Shown: positions 25,947-35,674, counted from the stretch's first letter. The stretch is 64,000 bases of DNA from Rhizobium sp. GN54 (GCF_021026345.1 NZ_JAJNCZ010000005.1:124001-188000), one strand, 5' to 3'. Numbers and translations: made by a program. Notes: a model not told the origin generated them from the letters alone.

Positions 25947-26186
25947 ATGGAGAAGGACGGAAAGACGGGCGGCGGCGCGGATGGACGCGGCAGGCCTCCG
26001 GCGAAGACGCAGATGCCGGAGAGCGACGCGGTGCGCGCCCGCGCCGAAGAGCGCAAGGCGCGCCTGGCGAAGACGTTGCGCGACAACCTTTCCCGCCGCA
26101 AGCAGCAGGCGCGGGCGCGGCGTGCGGGCGCAGCCGACGAGACCGAGGGGCTGCCTGCCGCAAATTCGGACGAATCACAGTCATAG
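25947..26186 (+). CDS. conserved-looking small basic hypothetical protein
   Basis: A 79-residue, highly charged protein with no membrane segment. It is dominated by Arg/Lys/Ala in a predicted long helix (RARAEERKARLAKTLRDNL, then SRRKQQARARR) flanked by disordered Gly/Pro/Asp tails. A GGTGGGG sequence precedes the ATG. The composition suggests nucleic-acid or ribosome contact, but I do not recognise the family. It lies upstream of murA on the same strand; the 285-base gap to murA contains no gene I can support. Confidence 0.6.
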   Translation: MEKDGKTGGGADGRGRPPAKTQMPESDAVRARAEERKARLAKTLRDNLSRRKQQARARRAGAADETEGLPAANSDESQS

Positions 26187-26471
26187 AGTGTCGAGAACGC
26201 CGTTTCCGGCGCGAGGGGACAACCAGATGGCGCGGCCGAAACGGTCGGCTATCGGCACGCTGGCCTGCGCCGGCCAAGCGTCGGCGACGACGGGATCCGG
26301 CATCCCGGTGACCTATCCCCCTCTTCCGGACGGTCAATACACAGTTTCCGGCATTCGCGCCGGGGCGGTCTCCTGCGGGAGGCTTCATTTTTATGCCGCG
26401 ATGCTCTATGGAGGCGCCTTCCTCCGGGAGCCGGTAGATTGAGAAAGGCGGGCGCAGGCCCGTAGGCACAC

Positions 26472-27764
26472 ATGGATCGTATCAGGATTGTAGGCGGCAA
26501 CGCGCTCAAGGGCGTCATTCCCATCTCCGGCGCCAAGAACGCGGCGCTGCCGCTGATGATCGCCTCGCTTCTGACCGACGATACGCTGACGCTGGAAAAC
26601 GTGCCGCATCTCGCCGACGTCGAGCAGCTCATCCGCATCCTCGGCAACCATGGCGCCGACATCTCCGTCAACGGCCGCCGCGAACGCCAGAGCGAGGGAT
26701 ATTCCCGCACGATCCACTTCACCTCGCGCAACATCGTCGACACGACCGCGCCCTACGAGCTGGTCTCGAAGATGCGGGCGAGCTTCTGGGTGATCGGCCC
26801 GCTGCTCGCACGCGAGGGCAAGGCGCGCGTGTCGCTGCCGGGCGGCTGCGCGATCGGCACGCGCCCGGTCGACCTCTTCATCGAGGGGCTGACGGCGCTC
26901 GGCGCGCAGATCGAGATCGACGGCGGCTACATCGACGCGAAGGCGCCCGAGGGCGGCCTGATCGGCGTCCGCTACACCTTCCCCAAGGTTTCGGTCGGCG
27001 CCACGCACGTCATGATGATGGCCGCGACGCTCGCCCGCGGCACGACCGTCATCGGCAATGCGGCACGCGAGCCGGAAGTGCAGGATCTCGCCAAGTGCCT
27101 GAACGCCATGGGCGCGAAGATCACCGGCGCGGGGACGGGTACGATCACGATCGAAGGCGTCGCCTCGCTTTCCGGCGCGCGCCACCGCGTGCTGCCCGAC
27201 CGGATCGAGACCGGCACCTATGCCATGGCGGTGGCGATGACCGGCGGCGACGTGGTGCTCGAGGGCACCGAAACGCACCTGCTCGACACCGCGTTGGAAG
27301 CCATCCGCCGCGCCGGCGCCGAGATCACGACGACCGATAGCGGGATCCGCGTCGTCCGCAACGGCGCCGGCATCAAGCCGGTCGATATCGTCACCGATCC
27401 CTATCCCGGGTTCCCGACCGACCTGCAGGCGCAGTTCATGGGGCTGATGACGCGCTCCTCCGGCGTCTCCCACATCACCGAGACGATCTTCGAAAACCGC
27501 TTCATGCACGTGCAGGAGCTCGCCCGGCTCGGCGCGAAGATCTCGCTCTCCGGCCAGACGGCCAAGATCGAGGGCGTCGAGCGGTTGCGCGGCGCACCGG
27601 TCATGGCGACCGACCTGCGCGCCTCCGTCTCACTCGTCATCGCCGGCCTTGCCGCCGAAGGCGAAACGATGGTCTCGCGCGTCTACCATCTCGACCGCGG
27701 CTTCGAGCGGCTGGAAGAGAAGCTGAACCGCTGCGGCGCCTCGGTGGAACGCGTCAGCGACTGA
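26472..27764 (+). CDS. murA: UDP-N-acetylglucosamine 1-carboxyvinyltransferase
   Basis: A 430-residue MurA, the first committed enzyme of peptidoglycan synthesis (PEP + UDP-GlcNAc to enolpyruvyl-UDP-GlcNAc). The catalytic lysine is in [11 protein letters not shown], and the fosfomycin-target cysteine is in [13 protein letters not shown]. The inside-out barrel repeats are evident, and the length matches the family. Cytoplasmic and presumably essential. Confidence 0.97.
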   Translation: MDRIRIVGGNALKGVIPISGAKNAALPLMIASLLTDDTLTLENVPHLADVEQLIRILGNHGADISVNGRRERQSEGYSRTIHFTSRNIVDTTAPYELVSKMRASFWVIGPLLAREGKARVSLPGGCAIGTRPVDLFIEGLTALGAQIEIDGGYIDAKAPEGGLIGVRYTFPKVSVGATHVMMMAATLARGTTVIGNAAREPEVQDLAKCLNAMGAKITGAGTGTITIEGVASLSGARHRVLPDRIETGTYAMAVAMTGGDVVLEGTETHLLDTALEAIRRAGAEITTTDSGIRVVRNGAGIKPVDIVTDPYPGFPTDLQAQFMGLMTRSSGVSHITETIFENRFMHVQELARLGAKISLSGQTAKIEGVERLRGAPVMATDLRASVSLVIAGLAAEGETMVSRVYHLDRGFERLEEKLNRCGASVERVSD

Positions 27765-27779
27765 CGGACCGGCTGGACC

Positions 27780-27806
27780 ATGCCCGGCGATGAATGTGCC
27801 GGGCAT
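27780..27806. terminator. hairpin after murA
   Basis: A perfect 9-bp inverted repeat (ATGCCCGGC ... GCCGGGCAT) with a 9-base loop begins 15 bases after the murA stop. There is no T-run after it, so it may be a weak or Rho-assisted terminator or an mRNA 3' stabiliser. Confidence 0.45.
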
Positions 27807-28025
27807 TCGATGATTGCGCCATCGCATGGGCCCAGATCTGCGACAGACCCCTCGCCTTCTCCGGTGGCCCGGCAGGATCGCTGCCGGCTGCACCTCGCGC
27901 GCAGTTGCGCTCGCCCGTTTCCCGTCCTATTTCCTGAATTGAACGCAAATGGGCGGCCAGCCAACCGGCGCGGCGCGCGATGTCGGCAATCAGGGGCGGC
28001 CGCAAGGCTGCCGAAAAGGAGCATC

Positions 28026-28463
28026 ATGGACAATCTGAGGCTGCTGGCCCTCGACGGAGACGATCTCTCGGTCGTTTCCGCGCATCTGCAGGACGCCGTC
28101 TTCAAGACCGGCGACGTCAGCTGGGATGCCCGCCACGGCGTGTTCTCGCTCGCCGTCAACCGCTTTGTCTGGGAGACGGCAGGCGCGCGCGGCAAGGCCT
28201 TCGAGCGCCGGCGCGCCATGATCGCCTTCAAGCGCGTGCGCGCAGTGCGCGCGATCGGCATCGATCGGAGCGACCGCGAGGCGGTCCTCTCCCTGTTGGC
28301 GATCCGGTTCTCGCCTGCGGGCGAAGGGCCGGACGGCACGGTGGAGCTGGTCATGTCGGGCGACGCCCAGTTCGCGCTCGACGTCGAATGCATCGAAAGC
28401 CAGCTCGCCGATGTCGGCGGTGCATGGGAAACGAGCTTGAAACCGCAGCATCCGGCAAGCTAG
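28026..28463 (+). CDS. DUF2948 family protein
   Basis: A 145-residue protein of the DUF2948 type, found next to murA and hisD in many Alphaproteobacteria. Recognisable stretches are LLALDGDDLSVVSAHLQDAV near the N-terminus, FSLAVNRFVWE, and the C-terminal IRLDVECIE-like segment (here FALDVECIESQLADVG). AAAAGGAGC precedes the ATG. No enzymatic motif is visible and no function is established for the family. Confidence 0.85.
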   Translation: MDNLRLLALDGDDLSVVSAHLQDAVFKTGDVSWDARHGVFSLAVNRFVWETAGARGKAFERRRAMIAFKRVRAVRAIGIDRSDREAVLSLLAIRFSPAGEGPDGTVELVMSGDAQFALDVECIESQLADVGGAWETSLKPQHPAS

Positions 28464-28593
28464 AGCAGTGAGGCATCGTCCGCCGGCCCGCAATGCCGCG
28501 CGACGGGACGCATCGACGGGTCGCCGGGTTTCCTGCACCCGCACCATCCAGGCAGGGCGGAGCCTTCCCGCCGCACGACAGGACGATTGAACA

Positions 28594-29892
28594 GTGGCGA
28601 TCAGGCTTGATTTTCGCGACGGCGACTTCGAAACGCGGTTCGCCGCCTTCCTCACCACCAAGCGCGAGGTGTCGGAGGACGTGAACGCCACGGTCCGCGC
28701 CATCATCGACGACGTGCGCGAGCACGGCGACCGGGCGCTTGCCGCCTATACGCTGCGCTTCGACGGGCTGGATTTCGGCACCGTGCCGATGCGCGTCGGC
28801 GCGGACGAGATCGAGGCGGCCTATCGGGATACGCCGGCGGAGGTCGTCGCCGCGCTCGAGCTGGCCGCCCGGCGCATCGAGAAGCACCACGCCCGCCAGT
28901 TGCCGAAGGACGACCTCTACGAGGACGACATCGGCGTGGGGCTCGGATCGCGCTGGACGGCGATCGACGCGGTCGGGCTCTATGTGCCGGGCGGCACCGC
29001 CAGCTATCCGAGCTCGGTACTGATGAACGCCGTTCCGGCCAAGGTCGCCGGCGTGCCGCGCATCGTCATGGTGGTGCCGGCCAAGGACGGCGCGATCAAC
29101 CCGGCGGTGCTGGCGGCGGCCAGGATCGCCGGCGTCGACGAGATCTACCGCATCGGCGGCGCGCAGGCCGTCGCCGCGCTCGCCTACGGCACCGGGACGA
29201 TCGCGCCCGTCGCCAAGATCACCGGCCCCGGCAACGCCTTCGTCGCGGCCGCCAAGCGCCAGGTGTTCGGGACGGTGGGCATCGATATGATCGCGGGACC
29301 TTCCGAGGTGCTGGTGATCGCCGACGAAGGGAACGATCCGGACTGGCTGGCCGCCGATCTTCTGGCCCAGGCCGAGCACGACCGCGGCGCGCAGGCGATC
29401 CTGGTCACCGACAGCGCCGAACTCGCCGATGCCGTCGAAGCGGCAGTGGCCCGCCAGTTGAAGACGCTGGAACGCGCGGAGACGGCGGCGGCCAGCTGGC
29501 GCGACTTCGGCGCGATCATCCTGGTGCCGGACCTCGAAGATTCCGTGCCGCTCGCCAACCGCATTGCCGCCGAGCATCTGGAAATCGCCACCTCCGACCC
29601 CGACGCCTTGCTGCCGAAGATCCGCAATGCCGGGGCGATCTTCGTCGGCCGCCATACCCCGGAGGTGATCGGCGACTATGTCGGCGGTTCCAACCACGTG
29701 CTGCCGACCGCCCGCTCGGCCCGCTTCTCCTCCGGCCTATCGGTGCTCGACTACATGAAGCGCACCTCGATCCTGCGGCTCGGCCTCGAGCAGCTGCGCA
29801 AGCTCGGTCCTGCGGCGGTCACGCTTGCCGAGGCCGAGGGGCTCGGCGCGCATGCGCGCTCCGTTTCCATCCGCCTCAACGCCGGAGGATGA
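28594..29892 (+). CDS. hisD: histidinol dehydrogenase
   Basis: A 432-residue HisD, which performs the last two steps of histidine synthesis (L-histidinol to L-histidine with 2 NAD+). Visible motifs are [39 protein letters not shown], and the zinc/active-site AQAEHD and AEHLEI stretches. The start is a GTG at 28594, preceded by AGGACGATTGAACA. It is followed after 7 bases by the UPF0262 gene, an arrangement common in Rhizobiales. Confidence 0.96.
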   Translation: MAIRLDFRDGDFETRFAAFLTTKREVSEDVNATVRAIIDDVREHGDRALAAYTLRFDGLDFGTVPMRVGADEIEAAYRDTPAEVVAALELAARRIEKHHARQLPKDDLYEDDIGVGLGSRWTAIDAVGLYVPGGTASYPSSVLMNAVPAKVAGVPRIVMVVPAKDGAINPAVLAAARIAGVDEIYRIGGAQAVAALAYGTGTIAPVAKITGPGNAFVAAAKRQVFGTVGIDMIAGPSEVLVIADEGNDPDWLAADLLAQAEHDRGAQAILVTDSAELADAVEAAVARQLKTLERAETAAASWRDFGAIILVPDLEDSVPLANRIAAEHLEIATSDPDALLPKIRNAGAIFVGRHTPEVIGDYVGGSNHVLPTARSARFSSGLSVLDYMKRTSILRLGLEQLRKLGPAAVTLAEAEGLGAHARSVSIRLNAGG

Positions 29893-29899
29893 TGGAGGG

Positions 29900-30376
29900 A
29901 TGACGAGGATGCCCGCCTTCCGCCTATGCGACGTGGTGCTGGACGAGACGATCGGCCGCGCCACGCCGGACGTCGAGCATGAGCGGGCGGTGGCGATCTT
30001 CGACCTGATCGAGGAGAATTCCTTCGAGCCGGTCGGCCACACCGGCGGCCCCTACCGGCTCAACCTGTCGCTGATGGATTCGAAGCTGATCTTCGCCATC
30101 AGCACCGAGGACGGCGGCGCGGTCGCCACCCACATCCTGTCGCTGACGCCTTTCCGGCGGATCGTGAAGGACTATTTCCTGATCTGCGAAAGCTACTATC
30201 AGGCGATCCGCTCGGCCACGCCCAGCCAGATCGAGGCGATCGACATGGGCCGGCGCGGCATCCACAATGACGGTTCGCAGACGCTGATGGACCGGCTCTC
30301 CGGCAAGATCAGGCTCGATTTCGACACCGCGCGGCGGCTCTTCACGCTGGTCTGCGTGCTCTACTGGCGCGGGTGA
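29900..30376 (+). CDS. UPF0262 family protein
   Basis: A 158-residue UPF0262 protein, an alphaproteobacterial family usually encoded right after hisD. Typical sequence includes [36 protein letters not shown] and [19 protein letters not shown]. The ATG at 29900 follows GATGGAGGG and lies 7 bases after hisD. Its stop overlaps the GTG of the next gene. The biochemical role is unknown. Confidence 0.9.
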   Translation: MTRMPAFRLCDVVLDETIGRATPDVEHERAVAIFDLIEENSFEPVGHTGGPYRLNLSLMDSKLIFAISTEDGGAVATHILSLTPFRRIVKDYFLICESYYQAIRSATPSQIEAIDMGRRGIHNDGSQTLMDRLSGKIRLDFDTARRLFTLVCVLYWRG

Positions 30377-30858
30377 GCGGCATGAGCGCGCTGGCGACCG
30401 ACATGGGGCAGACAACGACGCGAAGCCCCGGCTCGGTGCTATTCATGTGCCGGATGAATGCGGTGCGCTCGCCCATGGCCGAGGCGATCGCCCGGAGCGT
30501 GCTGCCGGCCGGCACCTACGTAGCCTCCGCCGGCATCCGCCCCGGCGAGCGCGATCCCTTCGTCCAGGCGGTGCTGGAGGAGGTGGGGCTGTCGATCGAG
30601 CGCCATCTGCCGCGGTCGCTGGAGGAACTGGAGGACGACTATTTCGACCTGATCGTGACGCTCGCCCCGGAAGCGCACCACGCAGCCCTCGAACTGACCC
30701 GGTCGAGCGCGGTCGAGGTGGTCTACTGGCCGACCCCCGATCCGACTGTCGCCGCGGGCACGCGCGAGCAGATCCTTTCGGCCTATCGCGAGGTCCGCAA
30801 CCACCTGGCGACGCTGATCGAGCGGCGGCTCGGCCCCGGCATATCCGTTTCTTCTTGA
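30373..30858 (+). CDS. low-molecular-weight protein-tyrosine-phosphatase-like protein
   Basis: A 161-residue member of the low-molecular-weight phosphatase/arsenate reductase fold. The P-loop CRMNAVRS fits C-x5-R-S, and a late Asp-Pro pair (PTPDPT) is in the general-acid position. The GTG at 30373 overlaps the upstream stop (GTGA); an ATG three codons later (30382) is equally plausible. It lies in a run of housekeeping genes between UPF0262 and infA. Its substrate is not known, and an arsenate or phosphotyrosine role cannot be decided from sequence. Confidence 0.85.
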   Translation: MSGMSALATDMGQTTTRSPGSVLFMCRMNAVRSPMAEAIARSVLPAGTYVASAGIRPGERDPFVQAVLEEVGLSIERHLPRSLEELEDDYFDLIVTLAPEAHHAALELTRSSAVEVVYWPTPDPTVAAGTREQILSAYREVRNHLATLIERRLGPGISVSS

Positions 30859-30997
30859 ATAAACCCGGGCCCTCATACGGGCATGTGAAGAAAGCCGGAT
30901 CATTGGTGTTCACAAAACACCCTCTATTGTGTAGTTTCCGGCAAAATTTCGGCCGGCGGCATCCTGCCTCCCGCCAACGAAGGATCACCACCGCAAT

Positions 30998-31216
30998 ATG
31001 GCAAAAGAAGAAGTCCTTGAATTCCCGGGTGTCGTTACGGAACTGCTGCCGAACGCCACCTTCCGCGTCAAGCTCGAGAACGAGCACGAGATCATCGCGC
31101 ACACGGCCGGCCGCATGCGCAAGAACCGCATCCGCGTGCTCGCCGGCGACAAGGTGCTCGTCGAGATGACGCCCTACGACCTGACCAAGGGTCGCATCAC
31201 CTACCGCTTCAAATAA
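30998..31216 (+). CDS. infA: translation initiation factor IF-1
   Basis: A 72-residue S1/OB-fold protein, the exact length of bacterial IF-1. It has [33 protein letters not shown] and the terminal [11 protein letters not shown]. It binds the ribosomal A site during initiation. The A/T-rich gap before it (30859-30997) probably holds its own promoter. GAAGGAT lies about 13 bases before the ATG. Confidence 0.98.
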   Translation: MAKEEVLEFPGVVTELLPNATFRVKLENEHEIIAHTAGRMRKNRIRVLAGDKVLVEMTPYDLTKGRITYRFK

Positions 31217-31266
31217 GCCTGTCCTTCCGGCGCTCCACCGGGCGCGCTCGGCTCCCTCGAGGTTCC

Positions 31267-31887
31267 ATGGAATTCGCCCACAAGCTCATCCTGGCATCCG
31301 GCTCGCCGCGCCGCGTCGAGCTTCTGGCGCAGGTGGGCATCGAGCCCGACCGGCTGATGCCGATGGACATCGACGAGACGCCGAAGAAATCGGAGCATCC
31401 GCGTTCGCTGGCACGACGGCTTTGCACCGGCAAGGCGGAGGCCGCCCTTGCCGCGATCAAGGGCGATCCGGCCGCCGCGGGCAGCTACATCCTCGCCGCC
31501 GACACCGTAGTCGCGGTCGGGCGACGCATCGTGCCGAAATGCGACATGGTCGACGAGGCCGCAAGCGCCCTGCATCTGCTTTCCGGCCGCAGCCACCGCG
31601 TCTTCACCGGCATCTGCCTGATCACCCCGGACAGGAAGGTGCGCCAGCGCATCGTCGATACCAAGGTCCGCTTCAAGCGGCTGTCCGGCCTCGACATCGA
31701 GAGCTATCTCGCCTCCGGCCAGTGGCGCGGCAAGGCCGGCGGCTATGCGATCCAGGGGATCGCCGGCGGCTTCGTCGTCAAGCTGGTGGGTTCCTATACG
31801 AACGTGGTCGGCCTGCCGCTGCAGGAGACGACCTCCCTGCTCTCCGGCGAAGGATACGACGTCCACCGCCGCTGGTCGGAGGGCTGA
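31267..31887 (+). CDS. maf: Maf family nucleotide pyrophosphatase
   Basis: A 206-residue Maf-like protein, a house-cleaning nucleoside triphosphate pyrophosphatase. The N-terminal [15 protein letters not shown] and the central [13 protein letters not shown] (with the conserved Asp) are the family signature, followed by [11 protein letters not shown] and [10 protein letters not shown]. It is co-directional with infA and yacG, the normal rhizobial order. Substrate preference among Maf subfamilies is not assigned. Confidence 0.94.
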   Translation: MEFAHKLILASGSPRRVELLAQVGIEPDRLMPMDIDETPKKSEHPRSLARRLCTGKAEAALAAIKGDPAAAGSYILAADTVVAVGRRIVPKCDMVDEAASALHLLSGRSHRVFTGICLITPDRKVRQRIVDTKVRFKRLSGLDIESYLASGQWRGKAGGYAIQGIAGGFVVKLVGSYTNVVGLPLQETTSLLSGEGYDVHRRWSEG

Positions 31888-31891
31888 GGCT

Positions 31892-32098
31892 GTGAGCAAC
31901 GGTACGGACAAGCCGACGGCAAAGGTCGAACCCCTGCGCAAGGCGCACCCCTGCCCCGAATGCGGCCGCCAGTCGGTGCGCGACCACTACCCGTTCTGCT
32001 CGGAGCGCTGCCGCAGCCTCGACCTGAACCGGTGGCTCTCGGGCTCCTACGCCATCCCCGTCAGCGACGACGAGGCGAAGGCAGGCGAGAACGATTGA
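31892..32098 (+). CDS. yacG: DNA gyrase inhibitor / zinc-binding protein YacG
   Basis: A 68-residue YacG protein with a four-cysteine zinc site (CPECG near residue 25, then FCSERCR) followed by [15 protein letters not shown], all diagnostic. E. coli YacG binds GyrB and inhibits gyrase. The GTG at 31892 follows the maf stop by 4 bases, and GAGG lies just upstream. The following 303 bases up to the tRNA hold only the tRNA promoter candidate. Confidence 0.93.
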   Translation: MSNGTDKPTAKVEPLRKAHPCPECGRQSVRDHYPFCSERCRSLDLNRWLSGSYAIPVSDDEAKAGEND

Positions 32099-32310
32099 CG
32101 CTGACGGCCCGTCAGCACACATCCCCGAGCCGGCCTCTCCCTCCTGCCGCCACCGCCATCCAGCGGCGCCCGGTCCCGGCGCGGGCGGCCGGAAGCAGGC
32201 TGCATCCTGTCACCAACAATTGCGCAGCCACGTGCGACGATCCGAAAAGCCGAACCTTTTCCGATACTTGAGATCTCGCGCTTTTTCACGTCGAAAATCT
32301 GCCATGGGGG

Positions 32311-32338
32311 CTGGACACGATCGAGCAAGATGCTATAA
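32311..32338 (+). promoter_or_regulatory. promoter candidate for tRNA-Phe
   Basis: CTGGAC at 32311-32316 and CTATAA at 32333-32338 are separated by 16 bases. They match the rhizobial housekeeping consensus (CTTGAC ... CTATAT) at five of six positions each. The mature tRNA begins about 60 bases downstream. Confidence 0.55.
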
Positions 32339-32401
32339 CCCCGCTCGCTTCCGGGGCGAAACCAAACGCCCCACGGGTTTTGCAACGAAACCCAGCCGGA
32401 T

Positions 32402-32477
32402 GCCCGGATAGCTCAGTTGGTAGAGCAGCGGATTGAAAATCCGCGTGTCGGTGGTTCAAATCCGCCTCCGGGCACCA
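32402..32477 (+). tRNA. tRNA-Phe (anticodon GAA), integration site of the adjacent element
   Basis: A complete 76-base tRNA: acceptor GCCCGGA/TCCGGGC, D-arm GCTCAGTTGGTAGAGC, anticodon stem GCGGA/TCCGC with loop TTGAAAA (GAA), T-arm GGTTCAAATCC, and encoded CCA. Everything from the 3' part of the anticodon stem's 5' strand onward (32430-32477) is repeated at 43037-43084. The resident element therefore restores an intact 3' end on the left copy. Confidence 0.97.
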
Positions 32478-32479
32478 TT
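32430..32479. repeat. attL: left 50-bp direct repeat
   Basis: Identical over 50 bases to 43037-43086. It starts with GGATTGAAAATCCGCG in the anticodon arm and ends two bases after the CCA of tRNA-Phe (GCACCATT). Sequences diverge immediately outside (C versus G on the left, C versus T on the right). Confidence 0.95.
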
Positions 32480-32547
32480 CTAAGTCCCTATTATGTTTGC
32501 CTTTTTCCATATCCGCATCAATCCTAATGAATCTGAGTTTGACAGAT

Positions 32548-33642
32548 TTATTCGCCGGGTTTGACAACTTTCGTTTTTCGTTTGTTCAGTTCGGCCTCGA
32601 AATCGGCCACGGCGGCACTTGCTTGACGTGAACGATCGGCACGCCTGGAATAGTGTTTAGCCATCGCCTCGGTCGCATGACCAAGCACGAGCGCGATAGT
32701 TCCGTGATCCTTGCCCATTTCGGCTAGAATCGTTCCCACAGTGTGGCGAAGACCCTTGAGCGTTAGACCAGGCTGCACCGCGCCGCTTTCTTCGAGCTTT
32801 TTCTTCAGCTTGTTCCAATTGGTGCTGAAGCCGTTATAGGTCCACGGTTTGCCGCGAGAGTTCGCGCACAGGGTGATAGCGTCGTGCTTCGGTGCCTGAG
32901 CAAGAGCATTCGCAACCGGCTCAAAAAGCGGCAGGTAAACGGGCTGACCCGTCTTGTGACGACGGGTGTCAATCCCGGCTGCAGAGATCGCCGTTTTCGG
33001 CAGAGCAAGCGCGTCCTGCGGATCGAGCGCATAGAACATCATAATACTGATCGGCAAAGCCATGTGTGCCGGCAATGCAGCGAGTACGGTTTCCCGCTCA
33101 GCGTCTGTCCACGGTCGGTTCGCGTCCGGCAAATCCTTGGGGCGTTCCGCTAGGCTGACCTCTTCAGCCGGATTTCCCTTCGTATAATCGTACTCAAGGC
33201 CCCAATTGAAAACCAACGATATGACCGAGCGGACATAGTTCGCGAATCGGAACCCGCGTTGCATTTCAGCCTTGTCGCGAATCTTGGCAACAAAGCTTCG
33301 CGTGAACCGCTCTAGCGGCGTATCCTCGATTGGCTTGAGCCAGTCAAAAACCTTCTGATAATCGCTCTGTGTGCGCGCCGCACGCTTCTGGAATTTTGGG
33401 CTGGCACGATATTTCTTGATCAGCATGCCAAGCGTGCCGGGTTTCGCTTCCTTCACCTTGTGCAGTTCGTTGATCCGATGCACTTCCATATCGAAAGCAA
33501 GCGTGAACGGTTCGAATTTCGTGCAGTCGATTTTCTCCCGGCTCTTCCGATGATAGGCGCGCCATTCGAACGGCGGCTTTTTATCTCGGAAAATCTGCCA
33601 TCCCTTGTACTTATTCTGGCGCTTTTCCCGGTCCGTTTTCAT
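32548..33642 (-). CDS. tyrosine recombinase / integrase of the satellite
   Basis: A 364-residue integrase pointing at attL. The C-terminal catalytic domain has LKGLRHTVGTILAEMG (box II Arg, with Lys where His is usual), LGHATEAM and the nucleophile in KHYSRRAD. The box I region reads YALDPQDALALPK, so the usual first catalytic Arg (TGxR) is not at its standard place. An N-terminal SAM-like DNA-binding domain covers about residues 70-170. The ATG overlaps the AlpA-like stop by four bases. The adjacent perfect att repeats argue that the enzyme worked at least once. Confidence 0.93.
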   Translation of the reverse strand: MKTDREKRQNKYKGWQIFRDKKPPFEWRAYHRKSREKIDCTKFEPFTLAFDMEVHRINELHKVKEAKPGTLGMLIKKYRASPKFQKRAARTQSDYQKVFDWLKPIEDTPLERFTRSFVAKIRDKAEMQRGFRFANYVRSVISLVFNWGLEYDYTKGNPAEEVSLAERPKDLPDANRPWTDAERETVLAALPAHMALPISIMMFYALDPQDALALPKTAISAAGIDTRRHKTGQPVYLPLFEPVANALAQAPKHDAITLCANSRGKPWTYNGFSTNWNKLKKKLEESGAVQPGLTLKGLRHTVGTILAEMGKDHGTIALVLGHATEAMAKHYSRRADRSRQASAAVADFEAELNKRKTKVVKPGE

Positions 33643-33875
33643 CCGAGCCTTCCAAGAATTTCATCATCACTATCAGGTGAGCCGGCTTTCAGACTGTCAA
33701 GCCAGGCGTCCAGATCGTGCATGTCGTACAATTGGGAGCCGTTGGGCATCGCCACCGGTCGAACGGAGCAGGCACCGGGGAAGCGCTTAGCGGGGATACC
33801 CACGTACTCGCCCGCCTCGCGCAAAGTCAGCATGCGGCGCGGTGCCAATCTCAAATTAAGGGTAGCGCTTGCCAT
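33639..33875 (-). CDS. AlpA/MerR-like small DNA-binding protein, possible excisionase
   Basis: A 78-residue protein with the winged-helix signature of AlpA-like regulators and excisionases: MLTLREAGEYVGIPAKRF for the recognition helix, then a strand and LYDMHDLDAWLDSL. It is translationally coupled to the integrase (4-base overlap), fitting control of excision or directionality. The ATG at 33875 is chosen because upstream in-frame ATGs (33902, 33929) lie inside the operator block. There is no strong ribosome-binding site. Confidence 0.75.
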   Translation of the reverse strand: MASATLNLRLAPRRMLTLREAGEYVGIPAKRFPGACSVRPVAMPNGSQLYDMHDLDAWLDSLKAGSPDSDDEILGRLG

Positions 33876-33900
33876 CGCTATAACGCCTCGAATCTCGAAC

Positions 33901-33948
33901 ATATTGTGTTTTGCAATATAGAGCGCCATATCGTGTTTTGCAATATGG
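33901..33948. promoter_or_regulatory. double operator block A, upstream of alpA-int
   Basis: Two dyad-symmetric sites lie 27 bases centre to centre. ATATTGTGTTTTGCAATAT is at 33901-33919. A second site at 33926-33948 has arms CCATATCG and CAATATGG around the same TGTTTTG centre. The block ends 26 bases before the ATG at 33875. The same 48 bases recur at 37671-37718 with only three differences, at almost the same distance from another leftward small regulator gene. Confidence 0.8.
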
Positions 33949-33977
33949 ATTTGATGCACAGTTGTGGGAAAGAGCGG

Positions 33978-35141
33978 CTATAGCTGGTCGCTCATAATTG
34001 CGCGCGGGTTCCAGCCTTCAACCTGCCGAACCTCGTCAGGATCAAGCACACCCGTTTCGATTGCGATTTTGTGCGCATTCCAGCGCGTCTCGGGGTCGCC
34101 GCGAAGGAAACCCGACAGATCAAGTTCCATTTCATAGGGACCGGACGTCGGGAAAACGGATCGAATAAATTCCGCTTCGATCTTCCGCGCCCACGGTGCC
34201 AAGCAGAACGTCGCGAACCACAAGCCGGCCTGTGCAGCATTTGTGAAGGTGTTGTTTTCGTACGATTGTACGATTGGCGGCGGCACCTGAAACAGCCGGC
34301 ATATCTCGATCACGCCGAACTTACGCGTTTCCAGCAATTCGGCATCTTCCGGGTTGATCTGCGCCGCCTTCCACTTGAGGCCATCTTCTAGAATAGGTGT
34401 GGAACCGGCTTTGCCCGCACCCGAATGGTCCGTCTTCCACGACGTTCGAAGACGGTCGAATGCCTCGCTTGATAGTTTGTTGTCCGTTTCGAGCACACCG
34501 GAAGGTGACGCGCCGTTGTTCAGGAACGCCCGCGCATGTTCGTTCGCCGCTTGGACGCCATTGACGGTATCAGCGGCACGCGACAGGCGGCTACGGCCAA
34601 TCTTGCCGTCATCCGTCCTATCACGCAGGTGCAGCACCTCGCCCTCAAGATAACGACGGGTAATGCCGCGTCCGTCCGAGACGTCATAGGCGAGCCGCCC
34701 GCTCGACAGTTCGGATACCGTCACCATGCCCCACGGAACGTAACGGAAGCCCGAAAGCTGCCCGTTGCCGCTGCGATCGATCACAGCCAGGCCGTTGCCG
34801 GTTAGAAGCGTTGACGCGACGATATGCTCAAGGAAATCCGGCCAAGACATTTGCGGACTGACACCGGCCCGCGCGATCCGGCAGAGCGGATGCGTGGTTG
34901 TCTCGATCCGGTTGCCGTCATTGTCGCGGCGGTAAACCACGACGGGCACATAGGCGAGCGCCGTGGCGATTGCATTGGTGCAGCCGAGAACCGTACTAAG
35001 ATTCTCGGCTGCACGCGCTGACATACCGGCAAAATTGCCAATGCCAGGCGCGAGCGCTGACCAGGATGACGGTGCGAGGGTTTCCCCGGCCGCGCGCTTC
35101 TCATAGCCGGCCAAGCCGGCAATTCGTTCGATCAGGCCCAT
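33978..35141 (-). CDS. HK97-family phage portal protein
   Basis: A 387-residue portal protein, which would form the dodecameric ring at one capsid vertex. It shows typical features: LGCTNAIATALAYVPVVVYRR near residue 60, LLTGNGLAVIDRSG, the VLHLRDRT strand, ARAFLNNGASPSGVL, and LLETRKFGVIEICRLFQVPPPIV near residue 280. The length is a little short for the family but covers clip, wing and stem regions. It starts 10 bases inside the protease gene and follows GAGG. It is the last gene of the capsid module, the reverse of the normal portal-protease-capsid order. Confidence 0.93.
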   Translation of the reverse strand: MGLIERIAGLAGYEKRAAGETLAPSSWSALAPGIGNFAGMSARAAENLSTVLGCTNAIATALAYVPVVVYRRDNDGNRIETTTHPLCRIARAGVSPQMSWPDFLEHIVASTLLTGNGLAVIDRSGNGQLSGFRYVPWGMVTVSELSSGRLAYDVSDGRGITRRYLEGEVLHLRDRTDDGKIGRSRLSRAADTVNGVQAANEHARAFLNNGASPSGVLETDNKLSSEAFDRLRTSWKTDHSGAGKAGSTPILEDGLKWKAAQINPEDAELLETRKFGVIEICRLFQVPPPIVQSYENNTFTNAAQAGLWFATFCLAPWARKIEAEFIRSVFPTSGPYEMELDLSGFLRGDPETRWNAHKIAIETGVLDPDEVRQVEGWNPRAIMSDQL

Positions 35142-35674
35142 TTGTTGGCCTCCGCAAGAATGAGGGCGCGACGGCGGCGCTCGGCATTGGAACCGTTGCG
35201 CAGCGCCCGAAGCGCAATTTCAGTGTCGGGATATGCCGGCCACGCTGAGACGACAGAGATTTCTTTGAGGGCCACAGTTCGCAGCGTACGCCGGTCGCCC
35301 TGCCAAGATTCGCCGCCCTTCGGCACCGTGAAACCGAAAGACATTCCGCCCAGGTCGCCGCGCTCGGCAAGGGCGAGCACGTCACGGCCGGCGCTTGTGT
35401 CGGGAAGGTCGAGCGAGAAGGCCAAGCCCCGGCCATCTTCCGTGAGCCGCAGCGTACCGCTCTTGGTGCGGCCAAGCACGCGTGAAAGGTCGTGATCGAG
35501 CAAGGCGAGGATATCCCCCGCCAATGCCTCGCGAAATGCGCCGGGGGCGATCGTTTCAACGAAACCGCCCGTCCACGCTTCACTGTTGAAGGTGGCGGCA
35601 TACCCTTCGATACGCCGTCCAGTGCTGCGGATTTCAATGAACGATCGCCGTTCGATGTCGCCCCCGGCCTTCAT
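35132..35674 (-). CDS. HK97-family prohead maturation protease
   Basis: A 180-residue prohead protease (peptidase family U35). Visible are GYAATFNSEAWTGGFVETIAPGAF at the N-terminus, ALLDHDLSRVLGRTKSG with the catalytic histidine, GGMSFGFTV with the catalytic serine, and EISVVSAWPAYPDTEIALR. It should cut the capsid protein's N-terminal delta domain. The ATG at 35674 follows GGAG by 8 bases and lies 5 bases after the capsid stop. Confidence 0.93.
   Translation of the reverse strand: MKAGGDIERRSFIEIRSTGRRIEGYAATFNSEAWTGGFVETIAPGAFREALAGDILALLDHDLSRVLGRTKSGTLRLTEDGRGLAFSLDLPDTSAGRDVLALAERGDLGGMSFGFTVPKGGESWQGDRRTLRTVALKEISVVSAWPAYPDTEIALRALRNGSNAERRRRALILAEANKWA

Noticed and set aside
26227-26442. 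71-residue frame between the small basic protein gene and murA
   Set aside because: It has a GAGGGG upstream, but the residue pattern shows no secondary-structure logic or family resemblance, and the frame overlaps another open frame. Not supported enough to list as a gene.
33900-33959. Longer N-termini for the AlpA-like and MerR-like proteins, both containing a shared MALYIAK stretch
   Set aside because: The shared residues come from the duplicated operator DNA read in frame. Conserved dyad symmetry and spacing argue for a regulatory site, not coding sequence.
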